Source: Ginsengibacter sp963792025 (lineage in GTDB: Bacteria > Bacteroidota > Bacteroidia > Chitinophagales > Chitinophagaceae). From it: 64,000 nucleotides of DNA. Of the stretch, positions 60,847 to 64,000 are shown in pieces. The notes beneath the pieces were generated by a model. The model was not told the DNA's origin. It did not search any database and saw only the letters and a program-made list of their open reading frames with translations. A program made the position numbers and the translations under genes. The stretch lies in the NCBI GenBank assembly GCA_963792025.1, contig CAWBUS010000001.1, positions 343,540 through 407,539 of the forward strand. Reading direction: 5' to 3'. How positions within the stretch are numbered: position 1 is the stretch's first letter; each line of letters opens with the position of its first letter.

Positions 60847-62232
60847 TTATTTTTTCTTATCGAACAATTCGCTTTTTGGAACCACTTTTACCTTATCCTT
60901 ATCCTTCAGCGTTTTTGAAACAACATCATAAGGACCGGTAACAACTTCGTCTCCTTCTTTTAACCCGGCGGTTACTTCTATATCGTTGATATCCTGTATG
61001 CCGGTTTTTACAATTTGCCTTTTTACCGTGCCGTCAGACTGAACAATAAAAACAACTTCATCAAGATCGTTATTTGATGCATTAGCATTTGTTACGCTTG
61101 CCTGGTTGTTATTTGCATTGGCTGGCATTTGCGTTTGCCCGTTGCCGGTAGAATCATTTTTTTCACGTGTTGTAACCGCGTTGATTGGAATAGATAAAAC
61201 ATTCGTTTTTGTTTTAGTTTGAATGTCAGCGCTGGCGCTCATTCCCGGCCTGAAGGGGAAACTCTTTGATTTGGAATTATTAATTAAATCTTTATAAGAA
61301 TCACGCGATATTCTAATATATACTTTGTAATTAGTGACATCAGTACTGGTGGAAACTGAATTATCTGTTTGCGATGCAGCGCCGTTATTGCTGCTGGCAA
61401 TTTGAGTAACAATCCCGGTAAACTTCCTGTCGTTGTAGGCATCCACTTCAATGGTAGCAGTATCTCCCAAATGAACTTTGGGAATATCATTTTCACCTAC
61501 GTCAACCCGAATTTCAATTTTACTCAAATCCGCAATGCGCATCATTTCTGTACCGGCCATCATAGAACTACCAACTACACGTTCGCCTTTTTTTACATTG
61601 AGTAAATCCACGACACCGTCCATAGGAGAAACTAAAGTGGCCAGGCTTATGTCTTTATTCGCTTTTGCTAATCCGGCTTTAGCACTTTCAACACCGGCAT
61701 GGCTTGCGTTAATAGCTTGCTTCGCTGCACTAACATTTGCAAGAGCCGATTTATAAGCGGCGTCGGCTGTATTAAATTCATTTGCAGAAATCACTTTTTC
61801 ATCATACAACTGCTTCTGCATATCGTATGTTTTCTTCGACTGGTCGAGCTGCGCCTGCATGGCTCCAATGGAAGCTTCTGAATTAGCAAGTTGTGCCTGC
61901 TGCTGGTTTACGATGGCCGCGGCCTGGTCTCTTTGTGTTGCATAAATATCTCCATATATCTTAGCGAGCACCTGCCCTTTCTTAACGCTATCGCCCTCGG
62001 CAACGTTCAATTCCACAATTTCTCCGGAAATATCGGGGCTCATTTTAACTTCAATTTCAGGATATATTTTTCCGCTGGCATTTACTGTTTCCACAATGGT
62101 ACGTCTCATAACTTTTTCAGCAGTCACTTTTGTTCCCTGGTCTTTACCCAATAAGCCTGCCTTTTTAAGAACTACCAAAAGAGCGATTATTACCACAAGA
62201 GAAATAATGATCCATTTCAAGGTCTTATTCAT
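60847..62232 (-). CDS. Efflux periplasmic adaptor protein (MacA/HlyD type)
   Basis: 461 residues. N-terminal membrane anchor (WIIISLVVIIALLVVL), lipoyl half-motifs (VNASGKIYPEIEVKMSPDIS and GVVDLLNVKKGERV), a helical hairpin about 110-210 rich in Ala/Gln/Lys, and beta-barrel plus membrane-proximal domains (FRPGMSASADIQT). Connects an inner-membrane pump to the TolC-family gene 68 bases upstream. The pump gene itself (MacB-type or similar) is not adjacent. Confidence 0.92.
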   Translation of the reverse strand: MNKTLKWIIISLVVIIALLVVLKKAGLLGKDQGTKVTAEKVMRRTIVETVNASGKIYPEIEVKMSPDISGEIVELNVAEGDSVKKGQVLAKIYGDIYATQRDQAAAIVNQQQAQLANSEASIGAMQAQLDQSKKTYDMQKQLYDEKVISANEFNTADAAYKSALANVSAAKQAINASHAGVESAKAGLAKANKDISLATLVSPMDGVVDLLNVKKGERVVGSSMMAGTEMMRIADLSKIEIRVDVGENDIPKVHLGDTATIEVDAYNDRKFTGIVTQIASSNNGAASQTDNSVSTSTDVTNYKVYIRISRDSYKDLINNSKSKSFPFRPGMSASADIQTKTKTNVLSIPINAVTTREKNDSTGNGQTQMPANANNNQASVTNANASNNDLDEVVFIVQSDGTVKRQIVKTGIQDINDIEVTAGLKEGDEVVTGPYDVVSKTLKDKDKVKVVPKSELFDKKK

Positions 62233-62300
62233 AATATCTTTTTTATTTTATATCTCGTAAGCATATCTGCCGTTTCAAAACAAATGACTAATTATAATTT

Positions 62301-63743
62301 TTACATCCTTATTCCCTGTCCTTTATAAAATTCAAGCACCTTCATTTTAAATACATAATCGAACTGGTTAGAAACATATTGCAACTTGGCACGAAACAAA
62401 TTATTCTGATCGGTTATGAGTTCCAGTGTGCTCAACATACCTATGTTATATCTCTTACTGGCAAAGTCGTAACTTTTTTGTGCAGCATCCACCTGCGTTT
62501 GCGACGAATTGAATTTCTCTAAGGCAACAATTGCCGCATTATAAGCCTGGTAAATGTCCTGCTTCAAGGTTTGATTATCTAACTGTATTTGATATTCCAA
62601 CGTTTTAATGTTGAGCCTGGTCCTTTGGTAATTAGCCTTCGATTGCCAACCGTTAAAGATGGGAACGGAAAGACTAACGCCAATGGACTGTCCAAAGTTA
62701 TTACTGAATTGGGTACCTAACGGATCAGAGGTGACATAACCATTTTTACCGCCGCTGGTATATAATGGCTTTTGCACATCAATAAAACCACCGCTTCCAT
62801 CGCTAACGACGAGCCCACTGGGTGCATACCCGTTAAGCACCTGGGAATAAGTAGGTGAACGAAAATATCCGTAATTGCTGCTCAAACTACCGTAGGCTGA
62901 AATAGTAGGATATAGTGCGCCTTTTGCAGCCAGAGAATTTTTTTGGGCTGCTTTTAAATTGAAATCATTAAATTTTTGCTGGGGGAGATTAGCTAACGCT
63001 AAAGCATAAACGTTTTCAGGTTGCAGATCAGCAATTGGTTCAACCGGTATTTTATCAGCAGGCGGTTCTTCAATTTCGAATGGCGCCGCTGCATCGAGGT
63101 TCATGTATGCTTTTAAAACATATTTTGCCTGGGTAACATTTCCCTTTGCTGAAATCAAATTAGCACTATCATTGGCGAGTTGTGCCTCCAACTCAACCGC
63201 GTTTAATTCCGGTAAGGCGCCGGCGTTTACTTGTTTCCTTACAATATCCAATTGTGAAATAGATTGCTTCACCTGCACATCAGCAATTTCTTCCTGCTGC
63301 CTTGCAAGCAATACCTGTAAATAGGAATTGGCTACTGTTAACGCGATATCGTTTTTAAGTTTATCAGTGGCCGCTTTGGCTGCCATCTCCGACCATTCAT
63401 TGGCAAGAACTGTATTTTTCTTTGAGAACCAATTAAAAATCTCGACGTTGGTTTGAAGCTGCAATCCTATCTGGAAAAAGTTTTGATTTTCTAAGATTCC
63501 CGTTGAAGGATTTTGCGATTTCCCAAACCTATAACCTTCATTATTACTGAAATTGGCACTGGGATATTTGGAAAGTTTGCTTTGCTCAGTGGTTATTCCG
63601 GCAAGTTCAGCCTGGATCTCGTTTTGCCTTATGGATATGTTATTATCCAATGCGTAATTCACACATTTTAAAAGACTCCATTTTTCCTGTGAAAAGGCTG
63701 TTATTCCCAACAAGCAAAAACAAACTATTAGTTTTAATTTCAT
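62301..63743 (-). CDS. TolC-family outer membrane efflux protein
   Basis: About 480 residues; ATG 63743 (MKLKLIVCFCLLGITAFSQ) is preferred to 63749. Two OEP repeats with long coiled-coil helices: NNISIRQNEIQAELAGITTE, ANSYLQVLLARQQEEIADVQ, LSVPIFNGWQSKANYQRTRL, and SKRYNIGMLSTLELITDQNN. Outer-membrane channel of a tripartite efflux system; operon with the adaptor at 60847-62232. The stretch from 63750 to 64000 has no recognisable gene. Confidence 0.93.
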   Translation of the reverse strand: MKLKLIVCFCLLGITAFSQEKWSLLKCVNYALDNNISIRQNEIQAELAGITTEQSKLSKYPSANFSNNEGYRFGKSQNPSTGILENQNFFQIGLQLQTNVEIFNWFSKKNTVLANEWSEMAAKAATDKLKNDIALTVANSYLQVLLARQQEEIADVQVKQSISQLDIVRKQVNAGALPELNAVELEAQLANDSANLISAKGNVTQAKYVLKAYMNLDAAAPFEIEEPPADKIPVEPIADLQPENVYALALANLPQQKFNDFNLKAAQKNSLAAKGALYPTISAYGSLSSNYGYFRSPTYSQVLNGYAPSGLVVSDGSGGFIDVQKPLYTSGGKNGYVTSDPLGTQFSNNFGQSIGVSLSVPIFNGWQSKANYQRTRLNIKTLEYQIQLDNQTLKQDIYQAYNAAIVALEKFNSSQTQVDAAQKSYDFASKRYNIGMLSTLELITDQNNLFRAKLQYVSNQFDYVFKMKVLEFYKGQGIRM

Positions 63744-64000
63744 CCACATTCAGCAAAAATAATGATTTGAAGGCGATTGATGAATAACGATATGACAAGC
63801 GGATAATTAACCCACACAAATGCATTTTGGTATTTGATAACTATGAAATTTTTGGCCGTTTTATAATCGTTCCTGCAATAAGGCAATCTATCAATTTGCC
63901 GCATTCATTCCGATACAAATTTGCTTTCACCCTGTATCACCCGATAAAATAAAAAGGGAGATTCGTCTACAGTTACCAGTTAGACCAGCATCATTGCCGT

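Noticed and set aside
63750..64000. Possible partial gene at the right edge
   Set aside because: Both strands have early stops and no recognisable motif; left as non-coding.

Overview
The window looks like chromosome from an AT-rich Bacteroidota, most likely a Chitinophagaceae-type bacterium. The evidence is a SusC/RagA-type TonB receptor, several lipoprotein and secretion signals ending in a Bacteroidota-like context, LytS/LytTR regulators, a Pst/Pit phosphate cluster, a bacterial deoxyhypusine-synthase-like enzyme, tRNAs without encoded CCA, and a promoter of the TTG-N19-TAnnTTTG type. No rRNA, CRISPR or prophage structure was seen. Eleven single-base changes, nearly all in short homopolymer runs, break otherwise convincing genes; their even spread suggests uncorrected indel errors in the assembly rather than mass gene decay.

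Layout. 1-9 kb: SusC partial, SdiA-regulated-like lipoprotein, membrane protein, rpiB, permease, M28 peptidase. 9-19 kb: DmpA-type P1 peptidase, a four-gene sensor operon (pseudokinase, LytS-type kinase, outer-membrane barrel, LytTR regulator), a vanadium-haloperoxidase-like lipoprotein, LysE exporter, DHS-like enzyme, PhoR-like kinase, PAP2 phosphatase. 20-29 kb: phosphate uptake, with phoU-pstBACS and a porin on the minus strand, a second PstS on the plus strand, two facing 11-bp-periodic Pho-box-like arrays between them, then a DUF47 protein and a Pit transporter. 29-31 kb: galE and a transketolase C-terminal subunit.

31-38.6 kb is an accessory DNA-damage/RNA-enzyme block: umuDC behind a near-perfect palindrome, two 2H phosphoesterases, a PA0069-type radical SAM protein, TcmP, a DUF5131 protein joined to a third 2H domain, and DUF488. 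39-41 kb holds a DinB-like protein, a REP-associated tyrosine transposase with its palindromes, and an unknown protein.

The main discovery is the 41.3-50.6 kb RNA-repair island: an AAA+ ATPase, a WYL-domain regulator, a Ro60/TROVE protein, an array of 15 tRNA and tRNA-like genes, a frameshifted ABC ATPase, a decayed stretch, and the RNA ligase RtcB. Five units of the array (45631-46819) carry a shared flanking RNA motif whose two long-range helices covary between copies. Inside this motif at least one unit (46372-46513), and probably three, encode a tRNA in circularly permuted order, with the 3' half upstream of the 5' half. The 46372-46513 unit reassembles into a canonical 72-base tRNA-Asn(GTT). 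Such a transcript needs cutting at both flanks and end joining, which is what the neighbouring RtcB does. I know of no described bacterial permuted tRNA of this kind. AAAATATTTT boxes occur upstream of both the ATPase and the WYL/Ro60 pair, suggesting one regulon. A group IIC intron sits exactly behind the rtcB terminator, followed by a HEPN-motif protein.

53.6-64 kb is ordinary chromosome: GH20 hexosaminidase, diheme cytochrome c, esterase-SMP30 fusion, an APH-RapZ fusion kinase with a MurU-like nucleotidyltransferase (probable amino-sugar recycling), and an HlyD/TolC efflux pair.
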